Assembly: GCF_008386505.1 (NCBI RefSeq)
Contig: NZ_VUNZ01000002.1
Coordinates: forward strand, 434,001 to 498,000
Source of the DNA: Chryseobacterium sediminis
Lineage (GTDB): Bacteria; Bacteroidota; Bacteroidia; Flavobacteriales; Weeksellaceae
DNA: 64,000 nt
Direction of reading: 5' to 3'
Every line of letters begins with the position of its first letter. The stretch's first letter is position 1. A program made the translations under genes and the position numbers. Below, piece by piece: positions 42,310-51,785 of this stretch. The notes under the pieces are model-generated. The model was not told the DNA's origin. It saw only the letters and a list, made by a program, of their open reading frames with translations, and did not search any database.

Positions 42310-43146
42310 TTAAATATCTTTTGCTATTTCCTTTCCTTCTCTTCTGCTCCATTCACTCCATGAACCTACATACAAATCAGGAATTGGAAAGCCTGCATAA
42401 TCCAGGGCTAAAATAGTATGACACGCAGTAACTCCAGATCCACAGTGAATGATCAGATGCTCAGGCTTATTCTTTAATAACTTCTCATATTTTTCTTTCA
42501 AAACTTCCGGGCTCAGAAAGTTTCCGTTTTCATCAAGATTTTCTGAAAAAGGAATATTAATCGCTCCGGGAATATGCCCTGCAACCAGATCAATAGGTTC
42601 AGATTCACCTTTATAACGATAGGCATCTCTTACGTCAATAACAGCAGAAGAATTGTTTTCAATCTCATTTTCAACACCTTCCAGACTTGAAACAGGAAGA
42701 CCCCAATGATCTTTTTTGATTAAAGAGGCTTTATCAAATACTTCTTCTCCTGAAGAGAACTCCAGCCCGTTTTTCTCTGCCGCTTGTATTCCGCCATCAA
42801 GAACCTGCACTTTTTCAAAACCAAAAGATCTTAACATCCACCAGGCTCTTGCTGCTGCATTTGAAGCATTTTTATCGTCATAGACAACAATATGGGCCTC
42901 TTCTGAAATCCCAAGATCCGAAAGGGTTTCAGCAAACTTTTCTACGGAAGGAAGCGGGTGTCTTCCCCCAAAAGCAGCATTTTCTCCTATCTCTGCCAGA
43001 TCTTTATCCAGATCAATGAATCTGGCTCCTTTAATATGTTTTTCAAGGTAGCTTTGCTTTACATCCTTTCCTGTTCTTGCATCAAGAATGACAAGATTTT
43101 CTGTTGGAAGATTTTTGAATTCGGATGGTGAGATTATTGGAGACAT
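42310..43146 (-). CDS. 3-mercaptopyruvate/thiosulfate sulfurtransferase
   Basis: 278 aa from the ATG at 43146 (MSPIISPSEF); an upstream in-frame ATG at 43188 would add an unrelated leader. It has two rhodanese domains: N-terminal inactive (~10-130, LVILDARTG, GGRHPLPS, ARAWWMLRSFGFEKVQVLDG) and C-terminal active (~155-275) with the loop HCGSGVTACH. CGSGVTA rather than CRKGVTA favours mercaptopyruvate as sulfur donor. Cytoplasmic sulfur transfer. It is transcribed alone. Confidence 0.9.
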   Translation of the reverse strand: MSPIISPSEFKNLPTENLVILDARTGKDVKQSYLEKHIKGARFIDLDKDLAEIGENAAFGGRHPLPSVEKFAETLSDLGISEEAHIVVYDDKNASNAAARAWWMLRSFGFEKVQVLDGGIQAAEKNGLEFSSGEEVFDKASLIKKDHWGLPVSSLEGVENEIENNSSAVIDVRDAYRYKGESEPIDLVAGHIPGAINIPFSENLDENGNFLSPEVLKEKYEKLLKNKPEHLIIHCGSGVTACHTILALDYAGFPIPDLYVGSWSEWSRREGKEIAKDI

Positions 43147-43214
43147 TTTGTTGATTTTGGAATTAATACTAGATATGACTATGGACACATTAAGACAAAT
43201 AGTTCAGTTGTATT

Positions 43215-43283
43215 TTTGTCATTCCGTAGGAATCTTAATTTCGTTATTGAAAAAGATAATCTGGATTCCTACGGAATGACAAA
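43215..43283. repeat. Intergenic inverted-repeat element (20-bp perfect arms)
   Basis: TTTGTCATTCCGTAGGAATC (43215-43234) and its exact reverse complement (43264-43283) flank 29 bases. It lies upstream of the sulfurtransferase and downstream of the HMG-CoA lyase gene. It contains no ORF; a REP- or MITE-like dispersed element is the likely identity. Confidence 0.75.
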
Positions 43284-43350
43284 TTGAACGTTGCACCATC
43301 TTAAGATCTATTTAAGTTGCTAGATCTGTGAAACTTATGATGTTTTCTTT

Positions 43351-44199
43351 TTAAAAATGAAAAATATCTTTCGCTTTATTGTAAGAACTTTCAAAGTTCA
43401 GGAGATTCAGTTTATGCTCTGCTTTTTCAACACTCATAAAATTGATTACCTGCTCAGTGGGCATATTTCCTACAAGATCATCTTTTGCCATAGGACACCC
43501 TCCGATTCCTTTAATAGCACTGTCAAATCTTCTGCAGCCTTGATCATAAGCCGCTTTTAATTTTGAATAAGAATCTTCATAACGGTTATGAAAATGTCCT
43601 CCGAAATTGATTTCAGGATATTTTGAAGGTATTTTTTCAAACAAAAGAGCAATTGTTTCCGGAGTTGCCACTCCTGTTGTATCAGACAATAAGATATCTT
43701 TTAATCCGATATCTGAAAATCTTTGTGCCCAATGGTCAACATCTTCCCATTTCCACATTTCTCCGTATGGATTTCCAAAAGCCATGGAGAAATAGATATT
43801 CAGCTGCTTTCCTTCACTTTTTACCAGTTCAAGCATCTTAATAATTTCATCAAAAGCTTCTTCCTGGCTTTTATTGGTATTTCTGTGCTGAAAAGTTTCG
43901 GAAATCGAGAACGGAAAACCAAGAATATCAACAGATTGGTGTTTCAATGCTTTTTCGGCTCCTCTATAGTTACCGATAATCGCGGAAACTTTTGTCTTTG
44001 AACGTGATTTGTCTATATTTTCAGCCACCTCATCAGAGTCAGCCATCTGTGGAATTGCTTTTGGTGAAACAAAACTCAGACAATCCAATACATCAAAGCC
44101 AACATCCATCAAGGAGTTGATATAATCTATTTTTTTATCGGTAGGGATAAACTCTCCCCATCCCTGCATAGCATCTCTAGGACATTCGGTAAGAAACAT
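43351..44199 (-). CDS. Hydroxymethylglutaryl-CoA lyase
   Basis: 282 aa. HMGL-like TIM barrel with the start ECPRDAMQGWGEFIPTDKKI (metal-binding DAMQ region), VSAIIGNYRGAEKA, AFGNPYGEMW, LSDTTGVATP, GGHFHNRYEDSY with metal-binding His pair, and the signature GIGGCPMAKDDLVGNMPTE containing the catalytic Cys. It cleaves HMG-CoA to acetyl-CoA and acetoacetate in leucine degradation. No other leucine-catabolism gene is nearby. The 44200-44386 gap to pepT holds divergent promoters. Confidence 0.92.
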   Translation of the reverse strand: MFLTECPRDAMQGWGEFIPTDKKIDYINSLMDVGFDVLDCLSFVSPKAIPQMADSDEVAENIDKSRSKTKVSAIIGNYRGAEKALKHQSVDILGFPFSISETFQHRNTNKSQEEAFDEIIKMLELVKSEGKQLNIYFSMAFGNPYGEMWKWEDVDHWAQRFSDIGLKDILLSDTTGVATPETIALLFEKIPSKYPEINFGGHFHNRYEDSYSKLKAAYDQGCRRFDSAIKGIGGCPMAKDDLVGNMPTEQVINFMSVEKAEHKLNLLNFESSYNKAKDIFHF

Positions 44200-44386
44200 T
44201 GTTACTTTTTGATTTTCTCAAATATAATAAAACTAAACTACTTAGTATACTGTACATACAAAGCTAACACTATTTTGATTTTCAAATATTTATATCTGAT
44301 TTATAATTTCAATAACTGATATTAAATCGCAAATAAGGTATTCTCAGCATCAAATTTGCTAACTTTGTTAAAATTTATGATATCTG

Positions 44387-45634
44387 ATGAGTACAATAGA
44401 ATTCAACCCATTGTGGAAAGAAAAATTACTGAACCGTTTTCTTAGTTATGTAAAAATATATTCAACCAGCGATGCAGAGAGTGAAACTACACCTTCTACT
44501 CCCCGCCAGTGGGATATTGCCAATTACATCACTGAAGAACTGAAAACTATCGGTCTGGAAAATGTTTCAATTGATGAGCATGGTTATATTATGGGATATG
44601 TTCCTTCTAACCTTGAAAATGATGACAGACCTACCATCGGATTTATTTCACACTATGATACTTCACCAGACTTCAGTGGAGAAAATGTAAAGCCTCAGGT
44701 TTGGGAAAATTATGATGGAAATGATCTTCTTTTGAACCAGACTACGGGATTCACATTATCTCCTGCAAGATTTGAAAGTTTAAAAAAATATATTAGCCAG
44801 ACATTAATTACTACTGACGGAAATACTCTTCTTGGAGCTGATGATAAAGCAGGTTGTGCGGAGATTGTAACGGCTGCCGAATATCTTATCGCTCATCCGG
44901 AGATCAAACACGGAAGAATTGCTATAGGATTTACTCCGGACGAAGAAATTGGAAGAGGAGCACATAAATTTGATGTAGCTAAATTTGGTGCAGAATGGGC
45001 GTATACAATGGACGGCGGAGAAGTTGGAGAACTGGAATATGAAAACTTTAATGCTGCAGGAGCTGTGGTAAAGATCCACGGATTGAGCGTTCACCCGGGT
45101 TATGCTTACGGAAAAATGATTAATGCAGCTCTTTTAGCGGCTGAATTTGCTCAAATGCTTCCGGCTAATGAAACTCCATCCACCACAAAAGGGTTTGACG
45201 GATTCTATCATTTAATGGATATCACTGCTGATATTTCTGAAGCAAAACTTCAATACATCATCCGTGATCATGACGCAGATAAATTTGAAGCCAGAAAGAA
45301 ATTCATGGAGGAAAAAGTAGCAGAATTCAACCAAAAACATGGTGAAGGAACTGCTGAAGTGGAGATCAAAGAGCAATACAGAAATATGAAGCAGCAGTTT
45401 GAAGGTAAAATGCACATTGTAGATCTTGCGGCAAAAGCAATGACCGAAGCAGGTATTGAGCCTAAAATCAAAGCCATTAGAGGTGGTACAGATGGCGCTC
45501 AGCTTTCTTATATGGGACTTCCTTGCCCGAATATTTTCGCAGGAGGAATTAACTTCCATGGACCATATGAGTACGTAGCTTTGGAAAGTATGGAAAAAGC
45601 AACTGAAGTAATTATTAATATTGTAAAAGCTTAA
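44387..45634 (+). CDS. pepT: Peptidase T (tripeptidase, M20 family)
   Basis: 415 aa, typical length. Zinc-ligand and catalytic motifs: GFISHYDTSPDFSGENVKPQ, LLGADDKAGCAEIV, GFTPDEEIGRGAHKFDVAKF, YTMDGGEVGELEYENFN and the C-terminal GGTDGAQLSYMGLPCPN and NFHGPYEYVALESM. It removes N-terminal residues from tripeptides in the cytoplasm. A TonB-C-like gene follows after 6 bases. Confidence 0.96.
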   Translation: MSTIEFNPLWKEKLLNRFLSYVKIYSTSDAESETTPSTPRQWDIANYITEELKTIGLENVSIDEHGYIMGYVPSNLENDDRPTIGFISHYDTSPDFSGENVKPQVWENYDGNDLLLNQTTGFTLSPARFESLKKYISQTLITTDGNTLLGADDKAGCAEIVTAAEYLIAHPEIKHGRIAIGFTPDEEIGRGAHKFDVAKFGAEWAYTMDGGEVGELEYENFNAAGAVVKIHGLSVHPGYAYGKMINAALLAAEFAQMLPANETPSTTKGFDGFYHLMDITADISEAKLQYIIRDHDADKFEARKKFMEEKVAEFNQKHGEGTAEVEIKEQYRNMKQQFEGKMHIVDLAAKAMTEAGIEPKIKAIRGGTDGAQLSYMGLPCPNIFAGGINFHGPYEYVALESMEKATEVIINIVKA

Positions 45635-45640
45635 TAAATC

Positions 45641-46207
45641 ATGAAAAAGGTCTTAGCATCAGCATTCATTTTCACTTTTATTTTCAGCAATGCCCAGATT
45701 TCTGAGTTTCAAAGGGCAGATTCACGCTATGAAAGAAAGAAAACGGCTCTGTATAACAAATATCCTAAGCCTAATGATTTAAGAACGAAGAAAGAATGGC
45801 TTTTGACAGAAGATAAAATAGCGGCTTACAAAGATGCTTTAGATAAGGCCTCTCTTGAAGATAAGAAAATGATTGCTGCAGATCCTCCCGCAAAAGCAAA
45901 AGTTACTAAAGACGCTGAATATGATAAAGGCAGAGCTGCCTTTCAAAAATTATTATATGAAGCTGTTGATCTTGACTTTTTAAACTTTTCTTCAGAAACC
46001 TACAAAGCAACAATCACTTTTGTTGTTGATTCTAAAGGAAATGCTCTTGATCCTAACGTAAAAGGAAATAATGAAGATGTAAATGCATTTATTGAGGCGG
46101 CTTTTTACCGCATAAAAGATAAAGGCAAGTGGAAACCGGCAGAAGATAAGGGAAAACCCGTCTCCTCAAGTGTTTCTATTCCATTAGCATTGAATTTTAA
46201 AAAATAA
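45641..46207 (+). CDS. Exported protein with TonB-C-like terminal domain
   Basis: 188 aa. Signal peptide MKKVLASAFIFTFIFSNAQI. Charged middle, then a C-terminal ~70-residue segment (YKATITFVVDSKGNALDPNV, then AFYRIKDKGKWKPAEDKGKP) that follows the TonB C-terminal fold pattern, but there is no membrane anchor or proline-rich spacer as in true TonB. Two shorter genes at 58332 and 58771 carry the same kind of domain. Periplasmic; function unknown. Confidence 0.7.
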   Translation: MKKVLASAFIFTFIFSNAQISEFQRADSRYERKKTALYNKYPKPNDLRTKKEWLLTEDKIAAYKDALDKASLEDKKMIAADPPAKAKVTKDAEYDKGRAAFQKLLYEAVDLDFLNFSSETYKATITFVVDSKGNALDPNVKGNNEDVNAFIEAAFYRIKDKGKWKPAEDKGKPVSSSVSIPLALNFKK

Positions 46208-46214
46208 TATACAA

Positions 46215-46240
46215 AAACCCGCTATTCTGATAGCGGGTTT
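46215..46240 (+). terminator. Terminator after the pepT operon
   Basis: AAACCCGCTAT (46215-46225) pairs with ATAGCGGGTTT (46230-46240), followed by TATTTTT. Confidence 0.85.
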
Positions 46241-46362
46241 TATTTTTCATATAATAAAAACATAATTAAAGATCATTATGCTGTTGATGTTAATTTAACA
46301 CAATTCTTTTGTAAGTTTTAAATAATTCACCTAATTTTGATTAAACCTTAAAATCACTTTAT

Positions 46363-47670
46363 ATGAAAATGAAATCCAACCACTTTAAAATCAACAGAAA
46401 TCTTTACTTTTCTTTTCTTTTATCTATTTTCTGTCTGCTTATTTTAACGTCTTGTTCTCAGGATGATCCGGCGGATCTTCCTACTGAAAAACCTATAGAG
46501 TCTGCTTCTATGAAGACTTTGGGAAACCTGACTTTACAGAAGAATGTTATTATTCTTAATGATGAGTCAGTAAATGCAATTTCTGCTCATAATGACGGAG
46601 AAATTACGTTTAGCCGTATGACTCCGCAAACTGACAGTATTTCTATAGGAACTGTTATTGTAGGGACTAAGATAGAAGGTGATCAGGTGAACACCATTCT
46701 TTCAAAAGTAAGTTCTGTTTCAAAATTGAATAACCAATTCAAAGTACAGACTTCAAGCGCGAAACTTGAAGAGTTTATCTACAGCGGAACATTAAGCGGT
46801 GTGTATGATCCATCAGGAAAAGCTCCCGTTAATATCGATGGAAAAATGGTTAACTACATTCCTGTAGAAGGTATGGTTTCTGAGCAAATCAACCAAAGAA
46901 TACATTCTATCGAAGCGAAAAACCTTCAAAACCAGAAATTAATTACCTTCAACCGTTATAATTTCAATAAAACCTTTTCATTTCCTTTATCTTCAGCGGG
47001 AACATCCAGTGTGAATGTAAAAGGAGGATTTACGCCAAAGATTGATTATAATATCACATTCTCATGGGGGCATTTGTCCAACTTCTATGTTAACCTCATC
47101 ATGGATGACATCAAACTTCAGAGTTCTGCCAGTATTGTAGGAAGCCTGGCCTACACCGCAAGCACAACAGACTATCTGAATATCCCTATCGTTCCTATCG
47201 TCCTGGGACCTACAGGACTGATCTTAAGCCCAACCCTTTCTGCCGGACCTTTTCTGGGAGTACAGGCTACAGGAAAAGTACAGGCTCAGCTTTTGGATCT
47301 TGAGGGAAATGCTAACTTTTTAGTAAGCAAGAATCCAGAGATTAACATTAATCTTCAAAAGAAATCAGAACCTACCATCACTGTTGCAGAGGGAAATTTA
47401 TCTGCTGAAGGTGGTTTAGAAGCAAAAGGAGCTGTAGGGCTGATGTTTCTTACCATTCCTATTGCCAACTCAGGTTTAAAAGGAAGAGCTTCTGCCCTTT
47501 CATCTTTAGGCTTAACAATTGTTCCTCAAAGAAAAGGAGTGATTTCTGTAAAAGGTAAAATCCAGGCTGATATGTTCTATGGTTTTGGAATCGCTCCTTT
47601 AAGATATGAAGGAACTATTCCTCTTTTTACCAAAGAACGTATGCTGTATCAGAAGGAATTCAGTTTTTAA
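46363..47670 (+). CDS. Large lipoprotein of unknown function
   Basis: 435 aa. The signal ends LLILTSCSQDD (lipidated Cys ~30). The body is beta-rich: VIILNDESVNAISAHNDGEI, FIYSGTLSGVYDPSGKAPV, a Gly/Ser-rich region (SSAGTSSVNVKGGFTP) and GPTGLILSPTLSAGPFLGVQ, then repeated amphipathic strands ending FGIAPLRYEGTIPLF. No catalytic motif is visible. An extracytoplasmic structural or binding protein is likely. It is transcribed alone, with its own terminator. Confidence 0.7.
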   Translation: MKMKSNHFKINRNLYFSFLLSIFCLLILTSCSQDDPADLPTEKPIESASMKTLGNLTLQKNVIILNDESVNAISAHNDGEITFSRMTPQTDSISIGTVIVGTKIEGDQVNTILSKVSSVSKLNNQFKVQTSSAKLEEFIYSGTLSGVYDPSGKAPVNIDGKMVNYIPVEGMVSEQINQRIHSIEAKNLQNQKLITFNRYNFNKTFSFPLSSAGTSSVNVKGGFTPKIDYNITFSWGHLSNFYVNLIMDDIKLQSSASIVGSLAYTASTTDYLNIPIVPIVLGPTGLILSPTLSAGPFLGVQATGKVQAQLLDLEGNANFLVSKNPEININLQKKSEPTITVAEGNLSAEGGLEAKGAVGLMFLTIPIANSGLKGRASALSSLGLTIVPQRKGVISVKGKIQADMFYGFGIAPLRYEGTIPLFTKERMLYQKEFSF

Positions 47671-47696
47671 TGCACAACATTCTATCTATCATAAGG

Positions 47697-47717
47697 AAGC
47701 CACTCTTGCAGTGGCTT
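47697..47717 (+). terminator. Terminator after the large lipoprotein gene
   Basis: AAGCCACT (47697-47704) pairs with AGTGGCTT (47710-47717), followed by TTCTT. Confidence 0.75.
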
Positions 47718-47828
47718 TTCTTCTCATAAAATACGTGCACATAATTCATTTACAATTCATTAAGACAATTTTATTATATTTACAAGAATGTACAATTTTA
47801 AACAATAACATTTAATACCAACTTAATC

Positions 47829-48071
47829 ATGAAAACAATGAAAAAACTTTTGAGAAAGGACTTATCTACAATTTTAGGCAACGGAATAGACGGCTGTCAT
47901 ATGGGAGGCAACTCTTATAATTGTCAGGACGACTGCCAATGTGCATGGGGATATGCCTGTGAAATGTATGAAGATGGAAATCCCGGACAATGTATCGCTG
48001 TAGGCGGAGGCGGAAACCCAGGCGGCGGAGGGTGCAATCCCCCTTCTATCTGTGAAGAACAACCTTATTAG
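47829..48071 (+). CDS. Cys-rich bacteriocin-like peptide with a double-glycine-type leader
   Basis: 80 aa. The leader MKKLLRKDLSTILGNG resembles the K-L-x-R-x-x-L-x-x-I-x-G leaders of the Chryseobacterium bacteriocin-like family; cleavage would be near residues 19-20. The core has cysteines at roughly 24, 33, 37, 39, 45, 55, 67 and 73 and a glycine-rich segment (VGGGGNPGGGGCNPPSIC). No dedicated maturation or transport gene adjoins it. Toxin activity is not established; it could be a secreted structural or signalling peptide. A terminator follows immediately. Confidence 0.75.
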   Translation: MKTMKKLLRKDLSTILGNGIDGCHMGGNSYNCQDDCQCAWGYACEMYEDGNPGQCIAVGGGGNPGGGGCNPPSICEEQPY

Positions 48072-48079
48072 TAATAGCA

Positions 48080-48105
48080 AACCGGAAGTAGTGATACTTC
48101 CGGTT
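48080..48105 (+). terminator. Terminator after the Cys-rich peptide gene
   Basis: AACCGGAAGTA (48080-48090) pairs with TACTTCCGGTT (48095-48105) and is followed by TTTTA. Confidence 0.85.
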
Positions 48106-48220
48106 TTTATTTTCATCCGGAAACGGGTCTTGGTCAAAACATTTCTGCCATTCATCAAATAAAATTTCATACTGCGTTTCATCATTGTTGTTTTGCATCA
48201 GATTTTTAACACAATTAATT

Positions 48221-48817
48221 ATGAAGCAGCAATTTTTAGCTCTGAGTTCACTGTTATTATGCATCTCTTGCACTGTAGAAACTAAAGCACAGCAGGCTCC
48301 GGCTTTTCACATTGGGGTAAAGGGAGGGGCAAACTTTACAAAAATATCACCGGAATCTTCGTCTCTGGAAGGGAAATACGGATTCGGCTATCAGGCAGGA
48401 GTAATGACAAGAATGGATTTCGGAAAGCTGTATATACAAGGAGAAGCTCTATTCAACAAAAGGAAGACATCATACACCTCCCAAGACGGAAGCTCTTCAA
48501 AACTTTCCTGGAACGCTATTGATATTCCTGTAGTGGCAGGATATAAATTTATTAAAACTGATGAATTTAATGTAAGAGCGTTTGCAGGAGGTGTTTACAG
48601 CTATGCCTTTAATAATAATTTATCTTCTTCCAGGGCTTTGCAGGAAGGTTTTAAAAAGTTTGACAAATCTAATATCGGAATTACAGGAGGTATCGGGGTA
48701 GATTATAAAAACTTCACGGTAGATCTCAGGTATGAAACAGGTCTTTCAAGCATCAGTAAAGAGTTTAAGTCCAAACCCCACAGTTTTTCCCTGGGAATAG
48801 GTTATTTCCTGTTCTAA
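48221..48817 (+). CDS. PorT-family outer-membrane beta-barrel protein
   Basis: 198 aa from the ATG at 48221, which gives a clean signal peptide (MKQQFLALSSLLLCISC, then TKAQQ); the upstream start at 48185 adds a second hydrophobic leader. The mature protein is an 8-10-strand barrel: FHIGVKGGANFTKISP, YGFGYQAGVMTRMDFGKLYI, AIDIPVVAGYKFI and FTVDLRYETGLSSIS, ending in the aromatic HSFSLGIGYFLF. Likely an outer-membrane channel or structural barrel. The LytS/LytTR pair follows after about 80 bases. Confidence 0.85.
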   Translation: MKQQFLALSSLLLCISCTVETKAQQAPAFHIGVKGGANFTKISPESSSLEGKYGFGYQAGVMTRMDFGKLYIQGEALFNKRKTSYTSQDGSSSKLSWNAIDIPVVAGYKFIKTDEFNVRAFAGGVYSYAFNNNLSSSRALQEGFKKFDKSNIGITGGIGVDYKNFTVDLRYETGLSSISKEFKSKPHSFSLGIGYFLF

Positions 48818-48895
48818 AAACTTAAATTATCTTTACCGTTAGAAACTGTTTTCCCTGCAGTTTCTAATTTTGCATTTATTTACCTGATCTTCACC

Positions 48896-49954
48896 ATGAT
48901 AAATTTCGTTGTTTTCAGAAAGCATATTTTCGTTATCCTATTCTGGCTCGTCTTTGCTGTTGCCATCTGGATTAATTTCCAGGCGACATCTGACAATATT
49001 ACCGCTGTTTTTCAGACACTTGTATTAAGCATAACTTCATTTTTTTTCACTCATTTCCTAACGACAAAGCTCCTTCCAAAAGCGCTGCGTTCTAAAAAGA
49101 TGGGAGTATTTCTGATTCAGGCAACGGTTATTATTTTTGCTCTAAGTTTTATCTATTCTCTTATATTCACTTATATTGAAGGAAGTAATAGAACTGTTCT
49201 CCCTCCCAATTTCTCAGACCACGCTCCTCTTCTATGGAAAGGTTTTTATCTCGCGCTGCCTGCTTCTTTTCTGATTAACGGTGCTGCCTGTGGGGTCAAA
49301 TTTTATCAGGAACATGGGAAAATAGAACGTGATCATATTCTTCTTCAGCAGGCGCATCTGGAAAACCAGCTCAAATTGCTCCAGGATCAGATTAATCCAC
49401 ATGTAGTCTTTAATATTCTGAATCATATTCATATTCTGATGAGAAATGATATCAAACTTGCAGATTATCTGCTTCTTAAATTTTCTGATATTTTGCGTTA
49501 TCAGCTGTATCACTGTAATCAGAATCTGGTCTCTCTGGATAAAGATATTGAACATGTTCAGAACCTTGTAGAAGTGGAAAAATTAAGATGGGGCAACGAA
49601 CTGGATGTCAATACTTCTTGGGAATTAAGTCATAAAAACTTGTTTATAGCACCTCTTCTTCTGGTTCCTTTTATTGAAAATGCTTTTAAATATGTCTGCA
49701 GGCTTCCCGGCCACAAAGGATACATTATGATTTCATGCAGGGAAAAAGACAATACGCTTTCTTTTTATATTGAAAACTCCTACTCAGAGATGATAAGCCA
49801 TAAAAAGAAGGATGGTGTGGGAGGAATAGGTCTTGAAAATGTAAAAAAACGCCTGAAATTGCAATATCCTGATGCTCATGATTTAAAAATTGAATCAGAT
49901 CATCATGTTTTCAAAATATCTTTAACCTTACAACTTTCTGACCGCCATGAGTAA
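48896..49954 (+). CDS. LytS-type membrane histidine kinase
   Basis: 352 aa. Four transmembrane helices (~8-27, 38-55, 72-92, 118-133) precede the His_kinase motif KLLQDQINPHVVFNILNHIH (the usual PHFLFN reads PHVVFN) and an HATPase domain (VPFIENAFKYVCRLPGHKG, GGIGLENVKKRLKLQYP). It overlaps the LytTR regulator gene by 8 bases. The signal sensed is unknown. Together with the 32-34 kb pair, two LytS/LytTR systems occur in this window. Confidence 0.9.
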   Translation: MINFVVFRKHIFVILFWLVFAVAIWINFQATSDNITAVFQTLVLSITSFFFTHFLTTKLLPKALRSKKMGVFLIQATVIIFALSFIYSLIFTYIEGSNRTVLPPNFSDHAPLLWKGFYLALPASFLINGAACGVKFYQEHGKIERDHILLQQAHLENQLKLLQDQINPHVVFNILNHIHILMRNDIKLADYLLLKFSDILRYQLYHCNQNLVSLDKDIEHVQNLVEVEKLRWGNELDVNTSWELSHKNLFIAPLLLVPFIENAFKYVCRLPGHKGYIMISCREKDNTLSFYIENSYSEMISHKKKDGVGGIGLENVKKRLKLQYPDAHDLKIESDHHVFKISLTLQLSDRHE

Positions 49955-50681
49955 TACGATTCCCAAAATGAAATGCCTGATTATAGATGATGAACCTCTG
50001 GCGAGATTCCACCTTAAAGAACTCGCCGGTCAAATAGATTTTTTATCGGTTGAAGATACATGCGCCACCGCACTGGAAGCAGACACCAAAGTAAAGGAAA
50101 ACGAAATAGATCTTCTTTTCCTTGATATCAATATGCCTTATCTTACCGGTCTGGAATTTCTGGAACAGCTTGAAAATCCACCGTTATGTATCCTTACCAC
50201 AGCCTATTCTGAATATGCTTTGGAGGGGTTCCGTTTACAGGTAGTGGATTATCTTTTAAAACCCATTGCCTTTAACCGTTTTTATCAGGCGGTAAATAAA
50301 GCGCAGCAACAGTTTATCATCAGTGAAAAATTGAAAAAGAATACATCTCTGGATGATCCTTTTCTCTATGTGAGGCAGTCTGATACTTTTATTAAGGTTT
50401 CCTGGGTAGATATTCTGTACATTGAAAGTATGCAGAATTACACCAAGCTTCATTTTAAAGATAAGTCACTTACTATTCATCAGACGATGAAAGCCATTGA
50501 GGAATCTCTTCCTTCAGATCATTTTTTCAGGATTCACAAATCTTACCTCATCAATATTACCCATATTGATATGATCTCCGGAGGGCGGCTTTTCATTAAT
50601 AAAATTGAACTTCCCATTTCCCGTACCCGAAAAGAAGAATTACTTAATCAGGTGGTATATAAGAAATTAATAAGTAAATAG
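49947..50681 (+). CDS. LytTR-family response regulator
   Basis: 244 aa. Receiver domain with CLIIDDEPLARFHLKELAG, the phospho-acceptor Asp in LLFLDINMPYLTGLEFLEQL and Lys in VVDYLLKPIAFNRFYQ. The LytTR domain (~140-240) has LYVRQSDTFIKVSWVDILYI, ESMQNYTKLHFKDKSLTIHQ and FFRIHKSYLINITHIDMISG. Partner of the overlapping kinase; targets are unknown. Confidence 0.93.
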   Translation: MSNTIPKMKCLIIDDEPLARFHLKELAGQIDFLSVEDTCATALEADTKVKENEIDLLFLDINMPYLTGLEFLEQLENPPLCILTTAYSEYALEGFRLQVVDYLLKPIAFNRFYQAVNKAQQQFIISEKLKKNTSLDDPFLYVRQSDTFIKVSWVDILYIESMQNYTKLHFKDKSLTIHQTMKAIEESLPSDHFFRIHKSYLINITHIDMISGGRLFINKIELPISRTRKEELLNQVVYKKLISK

Positions 50682-50690
50682 CAGAAAGAG

Positions 50691-50738
50691 AGAAGCCGGA
50701 AGTTGAGGGTTATCAGATTCCCCGCCTCCGGCATTTCT
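50691..50738. terminator. Possible terminator between convergent genes
   Basis: AGAAGCCGGA near 50691-50700 and TCCGGC (50727-50732), followed by ATTTCT, form a long-loop hairpin between the LytTR regulator and the reverse-strand gene. Weak. Confidence 0.35.
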
Positions 50739-51646
50739 TATGGCAGATTCCAGCGCAGTGATACTGCAGCATAGAATGTACTTGCAAATCTTGGATCCGC
50801 AATTTTTTTGTCTCTGAAAATACTGCTGATTTTCCTATCATTTTCGCTGAAACTTCTCAGTATCGCGGTTCCTCCTGTGAGACGTAGCGTAAGTTTATCA
50901 TTGATTTTCAATTCTGGTCTGAGTCCTGCAGTAATCTGCTGATAACCCAGAAGCATAGATTTTCCGCCTACATTTCTCTCTGCCGTCATCCCGTTGAGAT
51001 CTACAACAGCTTTTAAAGCAAATTTGTCTGAAAACAGATAACCGGCTTCCATACCTTGCGGGAAATTGATGTTGAATTTAATTTTTCCGTTAGTCTTCCA
51101 ATCAAAATAGATCCATGGTAAAATCATAGGAACTCCAAAAGCAGTGGTAAGCACCGGCCCTCCTCCCAATGAAAGATTAGGGTTAAAATGTCTGATAAAC
51201 AAAATTCCTCCCTGCCCCAGCACATCATCAAAACTGACTCTTTCAAGGTCTGTATACACTCCCACGGATGCAGTCATCATCATACTCCACTTTTTGCCTA
51301 AAGGTCTCATGTGCTGTATTCCGATTTGTGCATTCAACATCTCATCCGGAAATAACTGAGTTTCGTAATTTTTGTGGGACATCTTTGCATAAGATCCGCT
51401 CAGAAGCATAGACCAGGATCTTACTTTCCCATCAGTATCCTTTTTTACGGATAACGGAATACTCAGGTTAAGATCTATTCTTTTAAAATCGCTTTTAGAA
51501 TTCGTCTTTGTACTGTCTTCGGGGCGGATATAGCTGGAGCCCGGAATATATTCTGTTTTCAGCTCCGCAGAGAGTCCAGATTGTGCATTTACCCAATATC
51601 CTAACGGCAATAAACAACATAAAGCCGTCGAAAAGGTTCTTTTCAT
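50738..51646 (-). CDS. DUF6268-like exported beta-rich protein
   Basis: 302 aa. Signal peptide (FSTALCCLLPLGYWVNAQSG). The rest is a series of amphipathic beta-strands (FKRIDLNLSIPLSVKKDTDG, WSMLLSGSYAKMSHKNYETQ, WSMMMTASVGVYTDLERVSF, LSLGGGPVLTTAFGVPMILP) and ends with STFYAAVSLRWNLP, an outer-membrane-barrel C-terminus. This resembles the DUF6268 group of predicted outer-membrane proteins of unknown function. It is transcribed alone. Confidence 0.65.
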   Translation of the reverse strand: MKRTFSTALCCLLPLGYWVNAQSGLSAELKTEYIPGSSYIRPEDSTKTNSKSDFKRIDLNLSIPLSVKKDTDGKVRSWSMLLSGSYAKMSHKNYETQLFPDEMLNAQIGIQHMRPLGKKWSMMMTASVGVYTDLERVSFDDVLGQGGILFIRHFNPNLSLGGGPVLTTAFGVPMILPWIYFDWKTNGKIKFNINFPQGMEAGYLFSDKFALKAVVDLNGMTAERNVGGKSMLLGYQQITAGLRPELKINDKLTLRLTGGTAILRSFSENDRKISSIFRDKKIADPRFASTFYAAVSLRWNLP

Positions 51647-51785
51647 ATTTTAAATTTTATGCAAAGAGAACCCTTTCGCTATTTTTCACAAAAATTACTT
51701 GATTAAGTGTCCGGATTGTATGACAACAGGATCAAATAAGAGGATTAATTTTCAATATATTATTCTGTTATATGACTGTAGGTAT

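Noticed and set aside
44804..45559. Reverse-strand frames within pepT
   Set aside because: They lie opposite highly conserved peptidase T motifs and show no domain of their own.
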